DNA of 64,000 bases. Source: Myxococcus stipitatus (GTDB lineage: Bacteria > Myxococcota > Myxococcia > Myxococcales > Myxococcaceae). The stretch spans positions 682,001 through 746,000 of the forward strand of contig NZ_JAKCFI010000003.1 of assembly GCF_021412625.1 (NCBI RefSeq), given 5' to 3'. The notes beneath the pieces were generated by a model. That model saw only the letters and a program-made list of their open reading frames with translations, did not search any database and was not told the origin of the DNA. Both the position numbers and the translations under genes were made by a program. This document shows, piece by piece, positions 1-8,494 of the stretch (the stretch's first letter is position 1; every line of letters starts with the position of its first letter).

Positions 1-2124
1 GTCGACGGTGAAGGTGGAGCCCCGGCCCTGCTCGCTCTCCACGCGAACCCGCCCGCCCATCGCCTCCACCAGCGTCCGGGTGATGTAGAGCCCCAGGCCC
101 AGGCCGCCGTAGTGCCGCTCGGAGACGGCGCGCTCGAAGCGGCCGAAGAGGCGGGGCAGGTGCTCCGGCGCGATGCCGATGCCCTGGTCCCGCACCCGCA
201 GCCTCGCGCGGGTGGGCCCCTGCTCCAGCGTCAGGGTGATGGGCTTGCCCGCGCCGTACTTCACCGCGTTGTCGATGAGGTTGGTGACCACCTGCTCCAA
301 CCGGAGCCGGTCCCACCGGCCCACCAGCTCCGTCTCCTCGCCCTCTATCAGGAGCACGGAGCCCGCGCGCGTGGCGTGGGGCTCGTACCGTTGCGCCACC
401 TCGCGCAGCAGGGCGCCCAGGTCCACGTCCTCCAGCTCCAGCGCGAGCCGGCCCGCGGCGATGCGGGACACGTCGAGCAGGTCGCCCACCAGCTCCGCCA
501 GCTTCTTCACCTGCCGGGCCCCGGTGTCCACGTAGCCCTTCACCAGGGAGTAAGGGATGGCGTCCGGGTGTCGCTCCAGCTCGCGCGCCAGCGCCTGGAG
601 CTTGAGGCTCAGCGGCGTGAGCGGCGTCTTCAGCTCGTGGCTGGCGATGGAGAGGAACTCGTCGCGCAGGCGGATGGCCTCCTGGGCCTCGCGGTACAGC
701 CGGGCGTTCTCCATGGAGAGCGCCGCGCGGTAGGCCAGCTCCAGGCCGAAGGCCAGGTCCGCCTGGGTGTAGCGACGATTGGAGAAGGAGGTGAAGAAGC
801 TGAACACGCCGAGCGTGTGGCCCCGCACCACCAGGGGCACGGCGATGAAGGAGCGCAGGCCGGTGGCGAGCATCACCCGGGCGTGGTTCTCGTTGTGGGC
901 GCTGCGCTTGATGTGCGCGGGCGTCATCTCCTCGAAGAGGATGGCCTCGCCTCGCAGCAGCGCGGCGGTGGGCGGGTGGCGCGGGTTGCCCTCCGGCATG
1001 AGCTGGAAGTTGATGACCTCGGCGGCCACGGGCGCGTCCTCGGGGCGGGCGTGCGCCACCTCCAGGCGGCGGAAGGTGCCGTTGGGTTCGGCCAGGTCCA
1101 CGAAGCACCAGTCCGCCAGCGCGGGCACCACCAGCTTCGCCAGGTTGCGCAGCGTCGCCTCGTGGTCGAGCGACGAGGCGAGCACCGTGCTCACCTCGGC
1201 CAGCACGCGGGTGCGGAACTCCGCCTGCCGCAGCTCGGTGGCGAGCGCCTCCGCGCGCTGGCGCGCGTGCACCAGGTCCGTCACGTCGAAGCCGAAGCCC
1301 GCGATGCCCTCCACCTGGCCGCGCTCGTCGCGAGTGGGCTGGTAGGTGAGGTTGTAGAAGACCTCCTTCTCCTTGCCGTCGGGCTGGGGGACCCGCAGGG
1401 GCACGGCGCTGCCCTGGAACGGCTCTCCCGTGGCGTAGACGCGGTCGAGCACGCCGAGCACGTCCTGCTCGCCCAGCTTGAACATGCCCTCCCGCATGGC
1501 GGTCCCCGGCGTGGCCTCCTGCTCCAGCAGGGCGCTGTTCCGCGCGTTGGAGAAGTCGAAAACGTGGGAGGCGCCGCGCAGGAAGAAGATTTGAGCGGGG
1601 GCCTGCATGAAGATGGTGTGCAGGCGGGAGCGGGCCTCCTCGGCGGCGGCGTGGGCCTGGTGCTCGCGCTCGAGCAGCGCGGCGCGCTCGCCCAGCGCGC
1701 GGCTGAGGGTGACGTTGAGCTTGGTGATGAAGACGGACAAGAGCCCGAAGAGGCTGAGCGCCAGGATGTCCGCGGACCGCATCTGGATGGACAGGCGCGG
1801 CGGCAGGAAGTGCGAGTCCACCACCGCGATGGACAGGGCGGTGACCAGCAGGGCGGGGCCCCAGCCTCCCCACCAGCCCGCGACCATGACGGCGCCGTAG
1901 AAGAAGAGGAACGGCCCCGAGGACATGAAGGGCAGCAGCTGGGATTGGAGGCCGAACGCCACCAGCAGGCACACGAGCGCCAGGCCATAGCGGCTGGCCC
2001 AGGACTTCTGCAGGGAGTGCCAGAAGCGGCGCGAATCCGCGCCGGCGCGGGGAGGAGAGGGCAACAGGGAACGGATGGGGTCTGGCGGATGTGCGGAGGC
2101 CAGTGGAGAGGAGTGCGTGCGCAA
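1..2124 (-). CDS. Membrane-anchored PAS/GAF sensor histidine kinase (3' end cut by window)
   Basis: A two-component sensor kinase that would autophosphorylate on His and pass phosphate to an unlinked response regulator. The N-terminus has hydrophobic segments resembling the four-helix DUF4118/KdpD-type membrane domain (FLFFYGAVMVAGWWGG, then a FLPP motif). A PAS domain, a GAF domain, the HisKA box SIASHELKTPL (His about residue 496) and an HATPase domain with N, G1 and G2 boxes (NLIDNAVKYG, GIGIAPEHLPRLF, GLGLGLYITR) follow. The reading frame runs off the window at base 1, so only the last residues are missing. I chose a TTG start at 2124: there is an in-frame stop about 40 bases upstream, no early ATG, and AGGAAG sits six bases before the TTG. 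No regulator gene is adjacent, so it is an orphan here. The C-terminal half resembles the kinase at 54975-57677, and the two are probably paralogues. Confidence 0.9.
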   Translation of the reverse strand, partial: MRTHSSPLASAHPPDPIRSLLPSPPRAGADSRRFWHSLQKSWASRYGLALVCLLVAFGLQSQLLPFMSSGPFLFFYGAVMVAGWWGGWGPALLVTALSIAVVDSHFLPPRLSIQMRSADILALSLFGLLSVFITKLNVTLSRALGERAALLEREHQAHAAAEEARSRLHTIFMQAPAQIFFLRGASHVFDFSNARNSALLEQEATPGTAMREGMFKLGEQDVLGVLDRVYATGEPFQGSAVPLRVPQPDGKEKEVFYNLTYQPTRDERGQVEGIAGFGFDVTDLVHARQRAEALATELRQAEFRTRVLAEVSTVLASSLDHEATLRNLAKLVVPALADWCFVDLAEPNGTFRRLEVAHARPEDAPVAAEVINFQLMPEGNPRHPPTAALLRGEAILFEEMTPAHIKRSAHNENHARVMLATGLRSFIAVPLVVRGHTLGVFSFFTSFSNRRYTQADLAFGLELAYRAALSMENARLYREAQEAIRLRDEFLSIASHELKTPLTPLSLKLQALARELERHPDAIPYSLVKGYVDTGARQVKKLAELVGDLLDVSRIAAGRLALELEDVDLGALLREVAQRYEPHATRAGSVLLIEGEETELVGRWDRLRLEQVVTNLIDNAVKYGAGKPITLTLEQGPTRARLRVRDQGIGIAPEHLPRLFGRFERAVSERHYGGLGLGLYITRTLVEAMGGRVRVESEQGRGSTFTVD

Positions 2125-2573
2125 GACGGGCTTCCTCGTGGCGAGTTGTCACCCGCCACCCGAGCGTGGCGGGCATGCCCCTCCGCGAGCGGCCGACGCG
2201 CGGCTCGCGGAGCATGGCGACGCCCTCATGATGGTCCGATTCGGAAGCCCCCCGCTCCGCGCATCGTTGCAATTGATTGACGGATTACGCTCCGCGCGCG
2301 GACGACGCGCGTCAGGCGTTGGCGTGTTGAATGGCGGTCGGCACGACAGGAAATGGGGTGCGAAGCCACCCGCTCCCACGCGCGCGTCATGATGCTGTCG
2401 ATGAAGTCTTCCAGAAGCGCTGCGCCTGGTGGGTCGTGCGTGATTTCCCTGAGGTCATGTTCGCGCCTGGACGCGGCGTTCGCGGGCGGACGCGCGCATG
2501 GGCCCCGAGGTCAGACGTGGCGAGGTCGGGCGTTGCGGTTGCGACCGGGTTGCGGCCACATCCCGGGAGCGGC
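2125..2573. other. Intergenic stretch, no gene seen
   Basis: About 450 bases between the start of the kinase and the end of the ligase gene. Open frames here are short and show no recognisable domain. A less GC-rich patch near 2260-2290 (containing TTGCAATTGATTGAC) may hold the kinase promoter, but I cannot assign -35/-10 boxes. Confidence 0.4.
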
Positions 2574-3887
2574 TCAGCGGTGCCCATCCACCCGTGTGCG
2601 GAAGGGCTGGGGCTTGGTGCCGGTGACGAGGCTGTCGGCCTCGACGGCGCGCACCTCCAGCCGGGGTGCCCGGGGCCAGCCCAGGTTTCGCAGCGCGCCT
2701 TCGAGTCGCTCGAGCAAGGGGCCCGGGGCCGTGGCCTCCACCAGCTCCAGCTCGAAGTGCTCCGGCGCGAGCTGCGTCACCCGGAAGGCCCGGAGGGCGT
2801 GGTGCTTGAACACCCACGCGAGCGCCCACGCGTCCACGCGCCTCCCCGAGGGCGTGGTGAAGGCGCACGCGCCGCGTCCGCCGAAGTCCTGGAGCGTCCA
2901 GCCGTGGAAGCCGCAGGCACACGACTCCCGGCGCACCGTCCCCGCGTCCGCCGGCCGGTAGCGCACGAGCGGCAGCACCCCGGGCCGCAGCCGCGTCACC
3001 ACCACGTCGTCCAGGTCCGGCTCCAGCCACACGTCGGGGGCGAGGACGTGGAAGCGGCCCGGGGCGTGGAGGCACTCCCACGCCAGCGGTCCCGTCTCCG
3101 TCGTCGCGTAGTAGTTGAGGACGGGCGCGGGAAGCACCCGCGCCAGGGCCTCGCGCAGCTCCCGCGACAGGTGTTGCGCCGAGCTCAACACCAGCCCGGG
3201 CTCGGGGAGCCCCTCCTGCTCCGCCAGCCACCGCAGGCCCTCCGGGTCGGAGAAGAGCACCGTGGGGGCGACGCGCCGCAGGCGCTCCCGGGCGTCCGGG
3301 CGCAGCACGGACACGCGGTGCAGCGCCCCGTCCCGGAGGATGGGCAGCCGCGTCGAGTACTCCAGTCCCCCGGGCAGCGCGTCCAGCAGCACCACGCGCG
3401 GCCGGTGAGGCAGCGCCACCGCCGCGCGGGCCAGCCAGAAGCGCAGCACCGCCCACATGTGCAGGCAGTCGCGCCGGTCCCTCACCACCTTCACCGGGGC
3501 TCCCGTCGAGCCGGAGCTCCTCACCACCACGCACCCCTCCTGCTCGGAGGGCAGCGCGGACACCTCCTCCCAGTGCTCCGCGAGCGTGGCCCGCTCCAGC
3601 AGGGGGAAGTGGGGCAGGTCCCGCAGGGAGCGCAGGTCCCCCGGGTGCAGCCCCGCGTCCCGGAGCCTCCGCACGTAGTACGGGGATTGGAGCAGCGCGC
3701 CGCGCAGCCACTCCAGCCGGGAGTCCAGTTCCGCGCGGGCCTCGTCCTCGCTGCCCAGGGCCGCGAGGCGCGACAGCCCCCGCGCGATGTCCTCCGCCCA
3801 CGGGACGTATGGGCGCTGCGAGGATGTGTCCCGGCGGAGGTTCGCGCGTGGCGCCACGCGCGCATCCACGCGGAGCGCTCCCGTCAC
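2574..3887 (-). CDS. PaaK/CapK-like AMP-dependent ligase
   Basis: A 437-residue member of the adenylate-forming family closest in layout to phenylacetate-CoA ligase PaaK and CapK-like proteins. These activate a carboxylic acid with ATP and usually transfer it to CoA or another thiol. Visible motifs are the phosphate loop SSGSTGAPVKVV, the adenine-site motif NYYATTETGPLAWEC, the RYRPADAGTV segment and a C-terminal TGTKPQPFRTR stretch where the catalytic lysine region lies. A CACGFHGW patch is also present. Substrate cannot be inferred. It starts with GTG at 3887 and overlaps the upstream gene by four bases (GTGA), which fixes the start and implies translational coupling. It is the last gene of the MoxR/VWA operon, an unexpected partner for a chaperone module. 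The open frame continues upstream, but that part has shadow composition. Confidence 0.85.
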   Translation of the reverse strand: MTGALRVDARVAPRANLRRDTSSQRPYVPWAEDIARGLSRLAALGSEDEARAELDSRLEWLRGALLQSPYYVRRLRDAGLHPGDLRSLRDLPHFPLLERATLAEHWEEVSALPSEQEGCVVVRSSGSTGAPVKVVRDRRDCLHMWAVLRFWLARAAVALPHRPRVVLLDALPGGLEYSTRLPILRDGALHRVSVLRPDARERLRRVAPTVLFSDPEGLRWLAEQEGLPEPGLVLSSAQHLSRELREALARVLPAPVLNYYATTETGPLAWECLHAPGRFHVLAPDVWLEPDLDDVVVTRLRPGVLPLVRYRPADAGTVRRESCACGFHGWTLQDFGGRGACAFTTPSGRRVDAWALAWVFKHHALRAFRVTQLAPEHFELELVEATAPGPLLERLEGALRNLGWPRAPRLEVRAVEADSLVTGTKPQPFRTRVDGHR

Positions 3888-4450
3888 TCCCGCCAACCGC
3901 GCGCGTCGGTGGCTCGCGCCGCGGCCTCCTGGAGCTCTCGCGCCCGCCGCTCGGCCTCCAGCTTCCGGGCCTTCTCCGCGCGCTCCATCTCCTGGAGCGC
4001 CAGCCGGTAGTCGAGCTGCCTCAGCCGCGCGGCGGACTCCTTGGCCGACTCGTCCTTCACCTGTCCGTCGACGACGTGGACCCACTTGCGCAGGAACTCC
4101 TCCTGCCGGAAGGCGTTGGAGCGAATCATCTCCGCGGTCAGCGGCTCCACCTCGGTGAAGAAGCGCTGGAGGAGCGTGGTGGCGTCGACGTTTCGCCGCA
4201 GGGTCTCCGCCGTGGCGGCGCGCAGCGACGTCGCCGTCAGTACGTGGGCGAGCATCATCACCTGCTCCCGCCACAGCGCCGCCGACCGCGCGCGCTTCTC
4301 CAGGTCCCCCCAGTCCTGCCGCGAGGGAGGCCGGAGGTTCGCCAGCCGGAACGTGTCGCAGACGATGGCCACCGCGAGGTCGTGCGAGTACGGCGACACG
4401 AGGGGCGTCTCGCCGAGCTGCTTCTGGATGTGCTTGATGTCGAAGACCAT
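3884..4450 (-). CDS. 188-aa unknown protein of the MoxR/VWA operon, coiled-coil C-terminus
   Basis: Not recognised. The product is 188 residues, cytoplasmic by appearance (no signal peptide or membrane segment), mostly helical. Its last 60 residues form a charged coiled coil rich in Glu, Arg and Ala (for example MERAEKARKLEAERRAREL). The ATG at 4450 overlaps the stop codon of the VWA gene by one base (TGATG) and the 3' end overlaps the ligase start, so it is locked into the operon. The coiled coil suggests that it oligomerises or bridges the VWA protein and the ligase; this is inference only. Confidence 0.75.
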   Translation of the reverse strand: MVFDIKHIQKQLGETPLVSPYSHDLAVAIVCDTFRLANLRPPSRQDWGDLEKRARSAALWREQVMMLAHVLTATSLRAATAETLRRNVDATTLLQRFFTEVEPLTAEMIRSNAFRQEEFLRKWVHVVDGQVKDESAKESAARLRQLDYRLALQEMERAEKARKLEAERRARELQEAAARATDARGWRE

Positions 4451-6108
4451 CACTTCTCCAGCAGGGCCTGGGCCAACTCGGCGGCGGCCGGACCGAAGTC
4501 CGACATCCACTTCACCACCACCAGCCGGAAGCCCCGCTCCTTCAAGACGGGTTGAAGCACCTGTCGCGCGAACCGCTCGTCCGGGAGCGCCAGCAGCGCG
4601 ACGACCAGCCGCGAGCGCCGCGTGGCCTCCACCAGCAGCCGCAGGTGCGCGGGCTCGGACACGTTCGCCAGGAAGTCGCTGTCGGAGATGATGACCCGCA
4701 GCGCGTCGGGCCGTTCACGCGACAGCTCCGCCAGCAGATCGAAGGGGTAGTCCGTCCCCCCGCCGATGTAGTGCAGCAGGAAGTCCCGGGCCCGCTCCTC
4801 GTCGTACATCCACGGGGACACAAAGGGCTTGCCGCTCGAGTAGACGATGCCGCGCACCGTCGCCTTCTTGCGCAGCGCGGACGCGGCCAGCACCTGCGCG
4901 GCCAGCGTCATGCTGTTGAGCTGGTGCTCGGGGTCGGGCATGGAGCCGCTGGTGTCCAGGTACAGCTCCACCGCCGGGACGCCCAGCTCGGAGGGCGGCG
5001 GCGCGTCCGCCTCCAGCTCGCGCCGCAGCGGCGACACCGCGGCCAGGTGTCCCTGGGCCAGCACCGTCAGCGTCCAGTCGATGGCGGACGGGTCGTCGCC
5101 GTACTCCCATGCCTCGGGCGTGGTGCGCAGGTAGGGCTCCGGCTTGGACGGCGCCGTCGGCAGCGGGAGGAGGTGGCGGTCCACCAGCCGCCGGTAGTGA
5201 CGCAGGACCAGCGCCCGCCGCAGCTGCCCCTTCTCGTGGCCGGGCAGGTGGTGGGTGATGCGGTCGATGGCCTCCAGCGGCTCCTGCGGCTTGCCCCGCG
5301 TGGCCTCGTCCAGCCACTCCCGCGCGCGGGCCTCCTCCAGCGCGTCGTCCCACAGCCCCCCGCTCTGGAGCGCGGAGTCCAGGTCGTCCGCGTCCGGCAT
5401 GGACACGTCGCCGCCCAGGGGCAGGAAGTACGTCAGCTCGTCCGGCCGTTCGATGTAGCGGATGAACGCGCCGCAGAAGTACAGGAACTGGAGGCGCGGA
5501 TTCGGCAGCGCGTAGAAGGTCTGCGCGAACATGCGCGCCTCCGCCCGCGTGCCGGGGTAGGCCCGCTCCATGGGCGCCAGCGCGGCCTTCGGCACCAGGT
5601 CTCCCGGCGCCAGCCCCCACAGCTCCTCGTAGATGGCGAGGTAGAAGTGGAACAGCGGCGAGCTGGCGGACTTCGCGGTGCGCTGGAAGCCGCGGTACAC
5701 CCGGCACAGGTCCTCCGCGTTCGTGCGGCCCACCACCTCGTTCACCTGGAGGTCGTAGAAGAGGTTGGTGAGCGACTGCTTCAGCCCGGGGACCAGCCGC
5801 TGCTCCATGACGCGCAGCTCTGCGTCCCAGCCCAGCGTGTGCGGGAAGCGCGCGTGGTGCCCGATTTCGTGGGCGAGCACCGCCATCAGGCTGTCCTCCG
5901 CCCCCATCTCCGCCAGCAGCGCGAAGTGGACGTAGACCTGCCGCTTCACCAGGTCGATGTACGCGAGCGGTTCGTTCGCGTGGCCCTCGTCCGGGTGGAA
6001 GGGGACGTGCGGCTCGGGCGGGCCGAGCCGCACCTGCACGTCCCACAGCGCCAGCGCCTCCCGCCAGCACCGGGCGATGTGCTCGGGCGTGAACACGGAC
6101 GGGCTCAT
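4450..6108 (-). CDS. VWA-domain protein with N-terminal HEXXH metallopeptidase-like domain
   Basis: A 552-residue protein of the VWA-containing metallopeptidase-like type (resembling DUF2201/COG3864 in layout). The N-terminal half has a zinc-binding signature HEIGHH (His 80, Glu 81, His 84) followed by a helix NLFYDLQVNEVV that may supply a further ligand. The C-terminal VWA domain has a complete MIDAS: DTSGSM at about residue 385, a Thr in GGGTDY and an Asp in ISDSD. VWA proteins paired with MoxR ATPases typically act as substrate or metal-centre adaptors for the AAA+ motor. Here the adaptor carries its own protease-like fold, so it could cleave or remodel a target. The start at 6108 overlaps the preceding stop (ATGA). 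Proteolytic activity is inferred from the motif only. Confidence 0.85.
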   Translation of the reverse strand: MSPSVFTPEHIARCWREALALWDVQVRLGPPEPHVPFHPDEGHANEPLAYIDLVKRQVYVHFALLAEMGAEDSLMAVLAHEIGHHARFPHTLGWDAELRVMEQRLVPGLKQSLTNLFYDLQVNEVVGRTNAEDLCRVYRGFQRTAKSASSPLFHFYLAIYEELWGLAPGDLVPKAALAPMERAYPGTRAEARMFAQTFYALPNPRLQFLYFCGAFIRYIERPDELTYFLPLGGDVSMPDADDLDSALQSGGLWDDALEEARAREWLDEATRGKPQEPLEAIDRITHHLPGHEKGQLRRALVLRHYRRLVDRHLLPLPTAPSKPEPYLRTTPEAWEYGDDPSAIDWTLTVLAQGHLAAVSPLRRELEADAPPPSELGVPAVELYLDTSGSMPDPEHQLNSMTLAAQVLAASALRKKATVRGIVYSSGKPFVSPWMYDEERARDFLLHYIGGGTDYPFDLLAELSRERPDALRVIISDSDFLANVSEPAHLRLLVEATRRSRLVVALLALPDERFARQVLQPVLKERGFRLVVVKWMSDFGPAAAELAQALLEK

Positions 6109-6929
6109 GCCGGCACGAGCACCACGACGTGCTGGGACGTGTCCAGCGTGCCGGCCGCGCGCCAGTCGTTGGCCACGGTGGCGAACCAGGCGTCCACGCG
6201 CGGGTCGCTCCACGCCACCGCGGACAGCCGGGGCGTCAGCTCGTGCGTCGCCTCGGGCGTCTCCCGGCACCCCATGCCGCCCAGGGGCAGCACCGTGTCC
6301 GCCAGCAGCAGCCCCTGCGTGGCCGCCTCGCGTCCGGCCACCGCGTGGCGGTGCCGGTCATGCACGCACAGCACGCCGGGCGACAGGAAGTGCAGCGCGC
6401 CCGGCAGGAAGCGGCTGTCCTCGCGGGACAGGTCCACCAGCACCGCACGGGCCGCGTCGTCGAGCTTGCGCTCCGGAGGCTCCATGGCCAGCGCGGACAC
6501 CCTCCGCAGGCGCTCCTCGATGTCCACCAGCGAGTCGAGCCGCTGGCTGACGCGGTGGAAGATGCGCTGCACCCACGGCGGCGTGGACTCCAGGTTCTCC
6601 CCCAGGTTCCACAGCTGCGCCAGCGTGCCGGCGCGGGCGGGCTCGGGCACGAGGGCGAGCAGCCGGGGCACCAGGTCCGTCCACGCCAGGGTGAAGAAGT
6701 TCTGCCGGCCCGCGGACGCGGGGTACAGGTAGCCCAGGCCGATACCCTCCGCGCCCAGGCTCAGGTAGGCGCGCAGCAGCTCCTCGGACTTCTCCGCCGG
6801 GGCGCCGGACTGGCTCAGCGCGGCGCCCAGCCGGGGCGCGGGCCCCTGGAGCAGCTCCTTCCACACCTCCGGGTTCCAGCGCACGAAGCGCCCTCGGGCG
6901 TTGGCCTCCAGCTCGTCCGTGAAGCTCAT
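6105..6929 (-). CDS. 274-aa unknown protein between moxR and VWA genes
   Basis: Not recognised. The protein is soluble, 274 residues, helical in its first half and more beta-rich later (around VLCVHDRHRHAVAGRE). There is no signal peptide, membrane helix, Walker or zinc motif. The ATG at 6929 overlaps the MoxR stop codon by four bases (ATGA), and its own stop overlaps the VWA start in the same way. By position it could be the third component seen in some MoxR-VWA gene clusters (such as VMAP-type ternary systems), but I see no sequence feature that proves this. Confidence 0.75.
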   Translation of the reverse strand: MSFTDELEANARGRFVRWNPEVWKELLQGPAPRLGAALSQSGAPAEKSEELLRAYLSLGAEGIGLGYLYPASAGRQNFFTLAWTDLVPRLLALVPEPARAGTLAQLWNLGENLESTPPWVQRIFHRVSQRLDSLVDIEERLRRVSALAMEPPERKLDDAARAVLVDLSREDSRFLPGALHFLSPGVLCVHDRHRHAVAGREAATQGLLLADTVLPLGGMGCRETPEATHELTPRLSAVAWSDPRVDAWFATVANDWRAAGTLDTSQHVVVLVPA

Positions 6930-8461
6930 GGCGTGCCACCCGGGTTGTCCTTCAGCCACGTCGCGTAGTTGCGGTAGCGGCTGTACATGGACTTGAGGTG
7001 GATGAGGTCCTCGTAGACGGGGCCGGCCAGCTCCTGCTTCGTGAGCAGCGTGTTCATCAGCGCGGTGACGGCGGACAGCCGCTTCTCGGTGGTGCGCAGG
7101 TCGATGCCGGACAGACCCTTGTCCAGCTCCGTGCGCAGCGCGGCCACCTTGCGGCGCACCGGCGCGTGCTGGTCATGGTGGCGCATCGCCATGTCGAACA
7201 TGTTGCGGATCCACGCCACGCGGTCCTGGAGCAGCAGCCGGTGGTCCTTCGCCTCGAAGAAGGCGCTGCGCGTGTTGGGGACCAGCTTCTCGTGCAGCAC
7301 CCAGGGGGCGATCTGCCGGAAGTCCTCCAGCTCCACGACGGCGCGGCCCCGGAAGAAGGCCAGCGCCTTCGCGTAGTGGAGGATGGTCTGGTAGGCGCGC
7401 ACGCTGACGCCGTTCTCCGTCTGCGTGCACAGGTGCACCTTCTTGTCGAGCGGGCACTGCTCGTTGCACACCGCCGCCACCGACTGGCCCGCCAGCTTCA
7501 GCGTGTCCTTGTGCTTGAACTCGAAGCGCGGCGAGGCCATGCGGCAGAAGTCGAGCTGGCCCAGGAAGAAGGCCACGCGCTCCAGCACGTCGTGGGGCAC
7601 CTCCACCTCCAGGATGGAGGCGTACGCCCGCTCCAGCTCGCCCGGCGTGAAGACGATTTCCCTGGGCAGCAGCTCCTCGGGCGACTTGTCCGCCTCGATG
7701 CGCTGCAGCAGCGTGTCGATGAAGTTCGAGTTGAAGGGGACGGCGCGCACGACGACGTCGAGCCGGTCCTTGAGCGCCTCGATGACCTGGAAGGTGCCGC
7801 CGCCCTGGTCGTCGTTGGCGGTGAGGAACCAGGACGAGCGCCCCGCGTAGACGTACTGGTCCATCATCTCCGCGTAGCCCTCCGCCATGAGCGACAGGAG
7901 CGCGGACTGCGTCTTGGTGGGGATGCGGTTGTACTCGTCGATGATCTTCACGCGCTGGCTGATCCACTTACGCCAGCTCACCTTGACGGCGGACAGGTCC
8001 TCCGCCTTGAGCATGTCGGAGGGCAGGGGCGCGCCGAGCAGGTCCGCGATGGAAAGCTGGGGGTGGCCGCGCTGGATGGAGCGGTGGACGTCGTCGCGGC
8101 TCATGCCGGACAGCAGGGCCATGAGGATGGCGGACGTCGTCTTGCCGCGCCCCGGCCCGCCGATGAGCAGCGCGCGCCGGCAGGTGAAGAGGGTGAGCAG
8201 GGGGATGAGGACGAACGAGCTGTAGCTCATGTCCTCGGGCAGGTGCAGCTCGTCACCCGTGGCGTTCTTCAGCGACGCGGACGCGCCGAACTCGATGTCG
8301 TAGTACGGGCAGATGACGGCGTTGTTGGTGATCCACCAGTACGCCTGCCGCATCTTGTCGTGGAGGCTGCCGCCGTCACGTTCGGAGAGGTGGACGTTGA
8401 GGCCCTTGTCCACCGACGCGCGCCCGGAGAGCAGGCGCGACACCCAATCCTGGTTCGCCAT
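6926..8461 (-). CDS. MoxR-type AAA+ ATPase
   Basis: A 511-residue AAA+ ATPase, longer than the usual 300-350-residue MoxR protein because of N- and C-terminal extensions. It shows Walker A GGPGRGKTT (residues 101-109), Walker B VKIIDEYNR (171-179), a sensor-1-like TAND (214-217) and KDRLD at 231, where an arginine finger would lie. MoxR ATPases form hexamers that remodel partner complexes together with VWA adaptors, and a VWA gene follows two genes downstream. The C-terminal region (AVTALMNTLLTKQEL and after) is helical. It appears to head the five-gene coupled operon. Its start lies 33 bases after the CotH gene stop with only a weak ribosome-binding site. Confidence 0.9.
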   Translation of the reverse strand: MANQDWVSRLLSGRASVDKGLNVHLSERDGGSLHDKMRQAYWWITNNAVICPYYDIEFGASASLKNATGDELHLPEDMSYSSFVLIPLLTLFTCRRALLIGGPGRGKTTSAILMALLSGMSRDDVHRSIQRGHPQLSIADLLGAPLPSDMLKAEDLSAVKVSWRKWISQRVKIIDEYNRIPTKTQSALLSLMAEGYAEMMDQYVYAGRSSWFLTANDDQGGGTFQVIEALKDRLDVVVRAVPFNSNFIDTLLQRIEADKSPEELLPREIVFTPGELERAYASILEVEVPHDVLERVAFFLGQLDFCRMASPRFEFKHKDTLKLAGQSVAAVCNEQCPLDKKVHLCTQTENGVSVRAYQTILHYAKALAFFRGRAVVELEDFRQIAPWVLHEKLVPNTRSAFFEAKDHRLLLQDRVAWIRNMFDMAMRHHDQHAPVRRKVAALRTELDKGLSGIDLRTTEKRLSAVTALMNTLLTKQELAGPVYEDLIHLKSMYSRYRNYATWLKDNPGGTP

Positions 8462-8494
8462 TTCAGGCGGCAGCCTACCACCGGCCCGGGGTCC

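Noticed and set aside
112..2280. Long open frame on the + strand opposite the first histidine kinase
   Set aside because: Amino-acid composition is Arg/Gly/Ala/His-rich with no domain; the minus strand carries clear PAS, GAF and kinase motifs.
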